The position numbers and the translations under genes are program-made. DNA of 8,766 bases. It comes from Verrucomicrobiales bacterium. Its GTDB lineage: Bacteria > Verrucomicrobiota > Verrucomicrobiia > Limisphaerales > SXQI01. The notes beneath the pieces were generated by a model. The model worked only from the letters and a program-made list of their open reading frames with translations, was not told where the DNA came from and did no database searches. Of the stretch, positions 1-6,301 are shown piece by piece. The stretch covers positions 1 through 8,766 of the forward strand of contig SXQI01000067.1 of assembly GCA_005793025.1 (NCBI GenBank). Reading direction: 5' to 3'. Positions within the stretch are counted from its first letter, which is position 1, and every line of letters starts with the position of its first letter.

Positions 1-240
1 CATCACTCCTCAACCCAGCCTCCGCAACGACGACCAGCTACTGCCAACAAAACGGCTTCAGCCTCCCAAAAGCCCAGCGTTTTTTCGTTCAGTAATTCTT
101 CAAAAACAACCAAGAAAACCCACGCAACCCCATCACCAAAACAACACAGCCCCAACGGAAAACGTCCCCGACCCAAACCAGCATCGCAACGAAATCCTCC
201 TAAACAAGGCTCAAAACGTCCCGGACATTTTCGAGGATGA
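1..240 (+). CDS. Partial CDS, C-terminal basic low-complexity tail (possibly of a DEAD-box RNA helicase)
   Basis: An open frame runs from the left edge to a TGA at 238-240, giving 79 residues with no start in view. The peptide is rich in Lys/Arg (17 by hand count), Pro, Ser, Thr, Gln and Asn, has no Asp or Glu, and ends in KRPGHFRG. Such disordered basic tails are typical of RNA-binding proteins, especially RhlE-like DEAD-box helicases, where they hold RNA near the helicase core. That assignment is inference from composition, because no core motif lies in the window. The plus strand here is very poor in G (21 of the first 180 bases), so stops are rare in several frames and the second plus frame is also open, to about 288. 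I prefer this frame for its coherent composition. The end overlaps the convergent chelatase gene by 41 bp. Confidence 0.5.
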   Translation, partial: HHSSTQPPQRRPATANKTASASQKPSVFSFSNSSKTTKKTHATPSPKQHSPNGKRPRPKPASQRNPPKQGSKRPGHFRG

Positions 241-1039
241 TTCGGGTGAGCTCCGGACCGTTCCCGACGCTGTCCGCATACCACACTAACCGACCTTTTT
301 TCTCGGTGGGATTCCGCCATGTAGGTTGCTCTGATTTCAGGCGGGACTGAACCACCCGTTCAGCTTCGCCGAGCATTACGGGGATGTCCTCCACGACATG
401 TAAGCCGTTCCCCATAAAAAACGGCACCACGACAAAATTCCGACACTGGCTCATGTCATAACACGCCGCAACAGTCGGTTCTTCTTCTAGGAAAACACCA
501 TGGACCTCTCGATAGATCCCTTTAGCCCGGATGATGTTCACCTGAAGCTCGATCGATTTTCGTGAGTTCTCATTTTTCATGGTTCCGTGGCCAGCGATGA
601 ACAATGCCGTTTCGGACGGCTTAGGGACTCGAGGGAACGGATGCCGAGCAACGACCTCCGAAGCTTGGGTCAGCAACAACTCCGTCATCTGTGGATGTGT
701 GCCTAGTGGTCGTGAGTAGTAAATCGTCTGGTTGCCTCTCGATTGCCTGCGACACACAGCACCGTTTTCCAGTAAACCCATTTCGCGTGGGATCACCTCC
801 TCAGTTAGCAGTCCCTCACTCACGAAAAAAGGAACGACAAAAACTCGGATTCCACGGGATTCGCCAATCACCTCCTGAATCGTGGGTTTCTCCAACCTAA
901 ACCCGAGCAGCACCTCTGCGAAAACCCCGCGACGACGAAGTTCCTCAGCCTGAAATCGGACCGCAGCCGACGATCCTGAGTTTGCCTCAGAGCCGTGCGC
1001 GACCAAGATCAGCGTGTCGTTTTTTAAGTCCAATTCCAT
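200..1039 (-). CDS. cbiX: Two-domain CbiX/SirB-type sirohydrochlorin chelatase
   Basis: This 279-residue protein contains two tandem CbiX-like halves. CbiX/SirB enzymes are cytoplasmic class II chelatases that insert Co2+ or Fe2+ (or Ni2+ in CfbA) into sirohydrochlorin, leading to cobalamin or siroheme. The first half (about residues 8-130) has VAHGS with His15, then VVPFFVSEGLL and PLGTHP near 111-116. The second half (about 145-276) has AGHGT with His151, VVPFFMGNGLHVVEDIP with His214, and SVGNGPEL. The second half keeps both histidines expected of the active site. The first has Leu78 where the second has His214, so it may be structural or altered. The ATG at 1037-1039 is the only reasonable start because it lies 14 codons before the first motif; no clear ribosome-binding site precedes it. 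No other tetrapyrrole gene lies nearby, so the metal and pathway cannot be decided. Confidence 0.88.
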   Translation of the reverse strand: MELDLKNDTLILVAHGSEANSGSSAAVRFQAEELRRRGVFAEVLLGFRLEKPTIQEVIGESRGIRVFVVPFFVSEGLLTEEVIPREMGLLENGAVCRRQSRGNQTIYYSRPLGTHPQMTELLLTQASEVVARHPFPRVPKPSETALFIAGHGTMKNENSRKSIELQVNIIRAKGIYREVHGVFLEEEPTVAACYDMSQCRNFVVVPFFMGNGLHVVEDIPVMLGEAERVVQSRLKSEQPTWRNPTEKKGRLVWYADSVGNGPELTRIILENVRDVLSLV

Positions 1040-1194
1040 TTCGTGTTTTATTTGACGTTCTCAGTAGAGTCGTTGCGATTACCCTTAAATTAGCATCCCG
1101 ACCGTTTCCCAATAGATTCATTTTTACATCAGAAAAAAGTTTTCGATCGGACAGCCTTTGTCCAACCCCTATCGGTAAATTGACAGGCAACAAG
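1040..1194. other. Divergent intergenic region
   Basis: These 155 bp separate the divergently oriented chelatase gene and the small WWF/RPEQ gene and must hold the promoters for both if they are transcribed from here. The stretch is AT-richer than its surroundings (for example around 1080-1145). I found no convincing paired -35/-10 elements on either strand, no strong inverted repeat and no riboswitch-like conserved core. In particular, nothing recognisable as a cobalamin riboswitch precedes the chelatase gene. Confidence 0.5.
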
Positions 1195-1404
1195 ATGAAA
1201 ACTATCGAATTATCGAATCAAATGGAACTGAGTTTCCATAAACGGATTCCAACAATAAACCTTTCTCCGAAGCCGACTCATCGCACTAGAACTTTGTGGT
1301 GGTTTAAGCAAATGAGGTCCGTTGTGGACAAAGCTTTTGATTGGTCGAGTGCGCCCGGTCGGCCAGAACAAGCCTATTTACAACTCCTGCAAAAGGACCA
1401 TTAG
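1195..1404 (+). CDS. Small WWF/RPEQ protein of unknown function
   Basis: A 69-residue protein. The frame stays open upstream to 982, but that part lies antisense to the chelatase start and its intergenic region. The ATG at 1195 is preferred because an AGG at 1185-1187 sits seven bases upstream as a weak ribosome-binding site, and because the sequence looks protein-like from there. The N-terminal 30 residues are polar and basic. Residues 35-50 (WWFKQMRSVVDKAFDW) form a likely amphipathic helix, followed by APGRPEQAYLQLL. There is no signal peptide, membrane segment or cysteine. From memory, small proteins with a similar WWF..MR.VVD.A.DW...P.RPEQ pattern occur as hypothetical genes in Verrucomicrobiota, but I could not check this. 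The gene lies upstream of the cytochrome gene with a 62 bp gap and could share a transcript. The function is not known. Confidence 0.72.
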   Translation: MKTIELSNQMELSFHKRIPTINLSPKPTHRTRTLWWFKQMRSVVDKAFDWSSAPGRPEQAYLQLLQKDH

Positions 1405-1430
1405 TTCGATTGGTGGTTCCTGTTTTTCCA

Positions 1431-1447
1431 CTGGCACGAGGGTGGTT
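1431..1447 (+). promoter_or_regulatory. Possible sigma-54-like promoter element
   Basis: The sequence CTGGCACGAGGGTGGTT matches the -24 part of the sigma-54 consensus (YTGGCACG) completely. The -12 part is imperfect: TGGTT stands where TTGCW is expected, at the correct four-base spacing. The predicted transcript would start near 1459, only about eight bases before the ATG at 1467. No enhancer-binding site or sigma-54 activator gene was recognised nearby. A single near match like this can arise by chance. Confidence 0.2.
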
Positions 1448-1466
1448 CTCAACATAGTGTTACGGG

Positions 1467-3938
1467 ATGCTGTTTGATCGTCTCGCGGTCATCGTCGTCC
1501 TCGCTACATTTGGCGTTTGTGGCTTGGGCTCCCTGTTGGCTGTAGAACCTACTGCAGAAGCCATCGCGGGTCTCCCAGCACCCACGCGACGGACAGTTGA
1601 CTTCCGGCGCGAGGTGCAGCCAATCCTCGAGGCTAGTTGTGTCAAATGTCACGGGCGCGGAAAAGCCAAAGGTAGTTGGCAACTAGACACCCGCAAAACA
1701 TTCCTCGAATCTGGTGAATCGGGCGCTGCGGTGGTTTCGGGTGCGAGTGCCAAGAGTCGATTGATTCATCTTGTCGCTGGCACAGATCCGGACACCTCAA
1801 TGCCGCAGAAAGGCACCAAGCTGACGCCTTCACAGGTCGCCGTTTTACGAGCTTGGATCGATCAAGGAATGACATGGGATCCCGAGGTGAATTTCGCTAA
1901 ACCGGCAGCCAAAAACCTCACTCCACACCAACCCAATCTCCCGACGGGTCGCTCGGCACATCCGATCGATCGTTGGATCGAATCCTCAACAGCAAAAAAC
2001 CGTGTAGTTCTCGCAAACCCAGTTGACGATCGGCTTTTTGTTCGTCGAGTTTATCTCGATGTTGTGGGGTTATTGCCATCACCCGAGGAACAGGCGAGTT
2101 TTCTTGCGGATAGATCGGTCGATAAACGGTCTCGGCTAGTTCGTGTCCTGTTGGCAGATAAACAAAGATATGCTCAGCATTGGTTGACCTTCTGGAATGA
2201 TCTCCTCCGAAACGATTACGCAGGCACTGGCTACATTGATGGTGGGCGTAAATCGATCAGCCAATGGCTCTATACCGCATTGCGAGACAATAAGCCTTAC
2301 GATCAATTCGTTAGGGAACTCGTCAATCCAACCGCCGCGAGTGAAGGATTCACCAAAGGAATCGTCTGGCGCGGGACAGTGAATGCTTCGATGACTCCAT
2401 CGATGCAGGCTGCTCAAAATATTGGCCAAGTTCTCATGGGTGTGAACCTCAAATGCGCCTCCTGCCATGATTCTTTTATAGATGACTGGCAACTGAGCGA
2501 TGCGTATGGACTCGCGGGGATCTACGCCGATGGCCCTTTGGAAATGGTTCTTTGCGACAAACCCACCGGAACTCAAGCCGCACTTAAATTTTTATTTCCT
2601 GAATTGGGCACAATCGATCCATCGACAGCGAAGACGAACCGACTGGAACAGCTCGCTCGATTGATCACAAACCGGGAAAATGGCAGACTGCCTCGCACTA
2701 TCGTCAACCGCCTCTGGGCCAAATTACTGGGACGCGGCTTGGTCGAACCCCTCGACATCATGCAAAACGAGGCATGGTATCCAGAACTACTCGACTGGTT
2801 GGCGGAGGATTTGGTGGCCCATCAATGGGATCTCAAACACACAATCGAGTTGATCCTGACTTCCCGAGCTTACCAGATGCCGTCCATCAGCCTCCCTGAT
2901 AAACCCGAAGCAAAATTTGTGTTTACAGGCCCTACCGTCCGCAGGCTAAGTGCCGAACAGTTCCGCGACGCTCTTGGGACAGTGACTGGAGTCTGGGCTG
3001 ATAGGCCGGAAGGCGGGCTTGACCGACTGCTCCTCAACCAAGACGAATCTGGAGCTCCACCGGTGGAAGCCTTCTGGATCTGGGGAGATGCTCATGGTGC
3101 GAGCGGTGTGGCTCCGGGCACCAACGGATTTCGGCGAACGCTCGTTCTTGACACCAAACCGACCGAAGCAACATTTTTTGTGCACGCCGATAACTCCGCT
3201 AAAGTCTTTGTCAATGGCACGAAAGTTAAAGGATCGGAATCAACCGATTGGAGTCAACCTAGCGTCTACGATGCACGAGATTTGCTCAAAGTTGGTTCCA
3301 ACTTGATCGCTATCGAAGCCGTAAACGGCGGCGAAGGACTCAATCCTGCTGGGGTGTTGTTTTATGCGAAAATCAGGCAACGCATCGCTAAGGAGGAGCG
3401 TATTTTGGATTTCGCTAGTGACGCCTCTTGGGATGTGAACCTCCAGCCTAGTGGTAATTGGCGCGAGGTTAAATATACTGAAAAATGGGCGAAAGCCCAA
3501 GTTCTCGGCCAACCGAGTCTGGCTCCTTGGAATGTGTCGGATGCCCTCGCTGCAGCGATCAGCGGGCGAACAATTTATAACCATGTCCGCGCTTCCTTAA
3601 CCACAGCTGATCCATTGACATTGGCTCTAGGCAGACCCAACCGTGAGCAGGTCATGACCACACGTCAAACCACGGCGACGACAATCCAAGCCCTTGAACT
3701 GACCAATGGTGCCACTCTCGCAAAACTCTTGAAGCGCGGTGCCAGCGAGTTGGTGGCATCGACTCCTGATGGTCGGGTGCTCGCCGAAAAAATCTTTCGA
3801 CAAGCACTCTGTCGTGAACCCACCCGCAAGGAATTGGCACTCGCCTTGGAACTCGTGGGAAAAACACCGAACGCCGACGGTGTGGAAGACCTGCTCTGGA
3901 GCGTGGCGATGTTACCAGAGTTCCAATTGACCTATTGA
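1467..3938 (+). CDS. Secreted PSCyt1/DUF1549/DUF1553 protein with inserted galactose-binding-like domain
   Basis: This 823-residue exported protein has a Sec signal peptide (hydrophobic residues 7-24, cleavage likely near LLA-VEP at about residue 26). A planctomycete cytochrome c (PSCyt1) domain follows at about 45-135, with CVKCH at 58-62 for heme c and a candidate axial Met112 in SMPQ. DUF1549 spans about 164-360, starting at HPIDRWI, and carries a second CxxCH (CASCH, 330-334). DUF1553 starts near 389 (LARLITNRENGRLPRTIVNRLW) and resumes at 721 (LGRPNREQV), ending in DLLWSVAMLPEF. Residues about 535-682 interrupt it with a jelly-roll-like domain (ADNSAKVFVNG, then YDARDLLKVGSNLIAIEAVNGG) resembling galactose-binding folds. 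The family is common in Planctomycetota and Verrucomicrobiota and its reaction is unknown. The ATG at 1467 is chosen because it gives the signal peptide, although its ribosome-binding site is weak. The gene ends 19 bp before its DUF1501 partner. Confidence 0.93.
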   Translation: MLFDRLAVIVVLATFGVCGLGSLLAVEPTAEAIAGLPAPTRRTVDFRREVQPILEASCVKCHGRGKAKGSWQLDTRKTFLESGESGAAVVSGASAKSRLIHLVAGTDPDTSMPQKGTKLTPSQVAVLRAWIDQGMTWDPEVNFAKPAAKNLTPHQPNLPTGRSAHPIDRWIESSTAKNRVVLANPVDDRLFVRRVYLDVVGLLPSPEEQASFLADRSVDKRSRLVRVLLADKQRYAQHWLTFWNDLLRNDYAGTGYIDGGRKSISQWLYTALRDNKPYDQFVRELVNPTAASEGFTKGIVWRGTVNASMTPSMQAAQNIGQVLMGVNLKCASCHDSFIDDWQLSDAYGLAGIYADGPLEMVLCDKPTGTQAALKFLFPELGTIDPSTAKTNRLEQLARLITNRENGRLPRTIVNRLWAKLLGRGLVEPLDIMQNEAWYPELLDWLAEDLVAHQWDLKHTIELILTSRAYQMPSISLPDKPEAKFVFTGPTVRRLSAEQFRDALGTVTGVWADRPEGGLDRLLLNQDESGAPPVEAFWIWGDAHGASGVAPGTNGFRRTLVLDTKPTEATFFVHADNSAKVFVNGTKVKGSESTDWSQPSVYDARDLLKVGSNLIAIEAVNGGEGLNPAGVLFYAKIRQRIAKEERILDFASDASWDVNLQPSGNWREVKYTEKWAKAQVLGQPSLAPWNVSDALAAAISGRTIYNHVRASLTTADPLTLALGRPNREQVMTTRQTTATTIQALELTNGATLAKLLKRGASELVASTPDGRVLAEKIFRQALCREPTRKELALALELVGKTPNADGVEDLLWSVAMLPEFQLTY

Positions 3939-3957
3939 ACGGAAAAGATTTCAAACC

Positions 3958-5463
3958 ATGAAAACCATCGACTTTACACGCCGTGATTTCGTGAAAGGAC
4001 TCAGCGCAGCGACTCTAGGCGCACTCGCCAGCGGTGACCCACGTCAACTTTTCGCGGCGGAACCCGGACCAAAACTCAACGCCACCGCCGATACGGTGAT
4101 TGTCCTTTGGATGGGAGGCGGCATGGCCGCGACGGAAACTTTCGATCCAAAACGATTTACTCCTTTCGAAAAAGGTTTGAATCCGAACAAGGTTCTTTCC
4201 ACATTTCCGTCCATTCCTACCTCAGTCGATGGAGTGCGGTTCAGCGAAGGGCTTGAGAAACTCGCCGGAGTAATGGATCGCGGCACCCTTATCCGCAGCT
4301 ACACAGCGGGCGACCTCGGGTTCATTTTGCATTCGAGGCACCAATTCCATTGGCACACGGGTTATGCCCCTCCTCAATCCGTGGCCTGTCCCCACATCGG
4401 GTCAGTGATCGCTAGAACCCTTGGACCCAAAAACCCGGCAGTCCCTGCCTTCATCAATATCGGCCAACGGTTTGATGTCGGAGAAGGAGAGGAGATCAAG
4501 GCCTTCACATCTGCTGGGTTCCTCGGCAGCGAGTTTGGCCCCTTTAACGTCGCGTTTCCGGACGCGGCGAAAGACGTTGTAACTCCTCCGGGAGGAATGA
4601 GTCCTCAACGATTCGAGAACCGGGACAAATTCTATCGACGCCTCGCGGAAGCTTCCCCGGTTGGCCAACTCGGCAGCGGGTTCCAAAAAAACTCATTAGT
4701 TCGTTCCCTTGACAATGCCCATCGCTTGTTGGGTTCTTCCGCAGCTAAAGCATTCGATCTAACTCAGGAAAAACCTGAGACGATTGCAAAATATGCCCCA
4801 GGTGGTTGGGACTTTACGAAACGGTTAGGGACCGATCTCAACCGAGAGGGCACTTATGAAAAAGCGAATATCCAAAGATTTGGACTTGGATGTCTCCTCG
4901 CCCGACGGCTCGCCGAGGTCGGGGCTCGCTTTATCGAAGTCACCACGGAATATATTCCTTTTCTCAACTGGGATACCCACGAACGCGGCCACGAAAAACT
5001 GACCAACATGAAACGGGCGATTGATGGTGCGATCGCACAACTTGTATTGGACCTCGAAGAACGCGGGATGCTGGAACGCACACTAATCGTCGTCGCAAGT
5101 GAGTTCAGCCGCGACATGATGCAGGAGGGAAAACCCGATAAACCTGTCGTGGATCAGGTCGCGTTACCCGACAAAATCGAATCCATGACACAATATGGGA
5201 TGCACCGCCACTTTACCGATGCCGGTTGCGTGTTGATGTTTGGCGGCGGCATGAAACGAGGCCATGTTCATGGAGTGACTGCAGATGAGCGGCCTTGTAA
5301 AACACTGAAAGACCGGGTCGTAATTGAAGATCTGCACGCAACCATCTATAGGGCGTTGGGGATTCCTTCAAACCTCTCTTACGAAATCGAGAAGCGGCCT
5401 TTTTATGTTACCCGAGACGGGGTCGGCAAGCCGATCAACAGCCTGTTCTCAAGGCTTACCTAA
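3958..5463 (+). CDS. DUF1501 family protein, Tat-exported
   Basis: A 501-residue member of the DUF1501 family, which is related to alkaline phosphatase/sulfatase-fold enzymes but has no established reaction. The N-terminus TRRDFVK (residues 7-13) followed by a weakly hydrophobic stretch ending near FAA is a twin-arginine signal, so the protein probably folds in the cytoplasm before export. Family landmarks include VLWMGGGMAATETFDPK (49-65), HSRHQFHW (125-132), NWDTHERGHEKL (337-348), ASEFSRD (380-386), MHRHF (415-419), VLMFGGGMKRGHVHG (425-439) and DLHATIYRALGIP (458-470). SEFSRD, with an extra segment before MHRHF, replaces the more usual SEFGRTP...GRDHW, which marks a subtype. The gene follows the cytochrome/DUF1553 gene by 19 bp, the standard pairing, and is probably co-transcribed and functionally coupled with it. 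Its stop lies 8 bp from the stop of the opposing pseudopilin gene. Confidence 0.93.
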   Translation: MKTIDFTRRDFVKGLSAATLGALASGDPRQLFAAEPGPKLNATADTVIVLWMGGGMAATETFDPKRFTPFEKGLNPNKVLSTFPSIPTSVDGVRFSEGLEKLAGVMDRGTLIRSYTAGDLGFILHSRHQFHWHTGYAPPQSVACPHIGSVIARTLGPKNPAVPAFINIGQRFDVGEGEEIKAFTSAGFLGSEFGPFNVAFPDAAKDVVTPPGGMSPQRFENRDKFYRRLAEASPVGQLGSGFQKNSLVRSLDNAHRLLGSSAAKAFDLTQEKPETIAKYAPGGWDFTKRLGTDLNREGTYEKANIQRFGLGCLLARRLAEVGARFIEVTTEYIPFLNWDTHERGHEKLTNMKRAIDGAIAQLVLDLEERGMLERTLIVVASEFSRDMMQEGKPDKPVVDQVALPDKIESMTQYGMHRHFTDAGCVLMFGGGMKRGHVHGVTADERPCKTLKDRVVIEDLHATIYRALGIPSNLSYEIEKRPFYVTRDGVGKPINSLFSRLT

Positions 5464-5471
5464 TCCTACTC

Positions 5472-6203
5472 TCACCACCACTGATTTCTTGGATCAGGGA
5501 GCGCACTCCAGAACGGATCCGTTTCCGCCTTAGCTGGAAACTTGTATCCTTGCGCGTGGCCGTCGCCGAAGAGCATCACGACAAGGCTTTTGCCTTTATA
5601 ATTATGCCACGCACTACGCGGGTCGAGTAACCCTCGGTTATAATGCCAAATCCAATCGCCTAGGATTATTTTATTGTGGGGACTGATCGCGATCTCACTC
5701 GATTTCATCGAAGTGCCTGCATAACTGTTTCTTGGAGCATCGATTGCACCAAACACACGCTTGGTGCGCATGAAATCGCCGCTATACTCAATGAGATAAC
5801 TGGTGCCGTATTGGTTATAGGCATTTGTACAGTTGATTCCCACGAACATCATCCCTGCTTTATCACCACGATCCGCCGGACAACGAAAAACCTCCTTATT
5901 CCCCTGATACCGAAATAGGGGCTTGTTGGTTTCATTAACCGTAACGTCATACTTCCCTGTTTTGCCGCCAAGAGAGGCCCAATCCTTGGTCAAGGGTAAC
6001 GTATCGTTATTATCATCAACATAGAGCGCGAGAGCGATTCCGATTTGTCGATTGTTACTCAAACATTGGGTTTGTTTGGCCTTTGTTTTTGAACGGGCCA
6101 TAGCAGGAAGGAGCATCCCCGCGAGGATTGCAATAATTGCGATGACCACAAGAAGTTCGATCAACGTAAAACCGCCAACATTTACAGTACGGCTTGGTTT
6201 CAT
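5472..6203 (-). CDS. Type II secretion/type IV pilin-like pseudopilin (prepilin N-terminal methylation motif)
   Basis: A 243-residue protein from the ATG at 6201-6203. Residues 11-16 are GFTLIE, the prepilin peptidase site (cleavage after Gly11, methylation of Phe12, Glu5 of the mature protein present). A hydrophobic helix LLVVIAIIAILAGMLLPAM follows. CLSNNRQIGIALALYVDDNNDTLP then matches the pseudopilin-like proteins expanded in Verrucomicrobiota, Planctomycetota and Lentisphaerota. Near the C-terminus, WHNYKGKSLVVMLFGDGHAQGY is the usual H...DGH closing motif. The protein is predicted to sit in the inner membrane and either join a pseudopilus or act as a surface protein; its substrate is unknown. 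A TTG at 6239 would add 12 residues, but the ATG is preferred because it gives the usual short basic leader. No other secretion or pilus gene is present, so this is a stand-alone copy. It is transcribed against the DUF1501 gene and divergently from the DUF6797 gene. Confidence 0.9.
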   Translation of the reverse strand: MKPSRTVNVGGFTLIELLVVIAIIAILAGMLLPAMARSKTKAKQTQCLSNNRQIGIALALYVDDNNDTLPLTKDWASLGGKTGKYDVTVNETNKPLFRYQGNKEVFRCPADRGDKAGMMFVGINCTNAYNQYGTSYLIEYSGDFMRTKRVFGAIDAPRNSYAGTSMKSSEIAISPHNKIILGDWIWHYNRGLLDPRSAWHNYKGKSLVVMLFGDGHAQGYKFPAKAETDPFWSALPDPRNQWW

Positions 6204-6301
6204 TTGGATTGGTAACTTTTGATTTATCCAACTTTCCAAAGATTCGCAACCCTCTGTTTCTGCCTTGTGGGCCCCTGTTCGTGCGGTTTACGGTTATCAG
6301 A
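6204..6301. other. Divergent intergenic region between pseudopilin and DUF6797 genes
   Basis: A 98 bp space holds the 5' ends of both genes. It has a GGGCCC palindrome near 6269-6274 but no strong hairpin, no clear ribosome-binding site before either ATG, and only weak promoter-like hexamers. The absence of a Shine-Dalgarno sequence fits the other genes of the window, where such sites are also weak. Confidence 0.45.

Noticed and set aside
2..289. Second plus-strand open frame at the left edge, extending to a TAA at about 287-289
   Set aside because: Its last third is antisense to conserved chelatase sequence and its composition is mixed. The first plus frame gives a more coherent basic tail. 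It cannot be fully excluded.
3..320. Minus-strand open frame of 105 codons at the left edge
   Set aside because: It overlaps the chelatase gene end in another frame. Its Cys/Gly/Phe-rich composition is what the complement of a G-poor strand gives by chance, and it has no recognisable domain.
982..1194. Upstream extension of the small plus-strand gene to 982
   Set aside because: It is antisense to the chelatase N-terminus and across the divergent intergenic region; the 1195 ATG has a better context.
1180..1208. Perfect TTGACA hexamer just before the small gene at 1195
   Set aside because: A matching -10 element would fall inside the coding sequence (TATCGA at 1203-1208), so it cannot drive the full small gene.
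2136..2576. Minus-strand open frame of 146 codons inside the cytochrome gene
   Set aside because: It lies entirely opposite conserved DUF1549 sequence, has no domain, and is a shadow of the real gene.
6221..6249. Promoter-like hexamers for the pseudopilin gene (TTGCGA, 17 bp, TAAATC on the minus strand)
   Set aside because: Only 4 of 6 and 3 of 6 bases match the sigma-70 consensus, which is within chance expectation.
6194..6301. N-terminal extension of the DUF6797 protein to an ATG at 6194
   Set aside because: It would place 36 non-signal residues before a clear signal peptide and overlap the start of the divergent pseudopilin gene.
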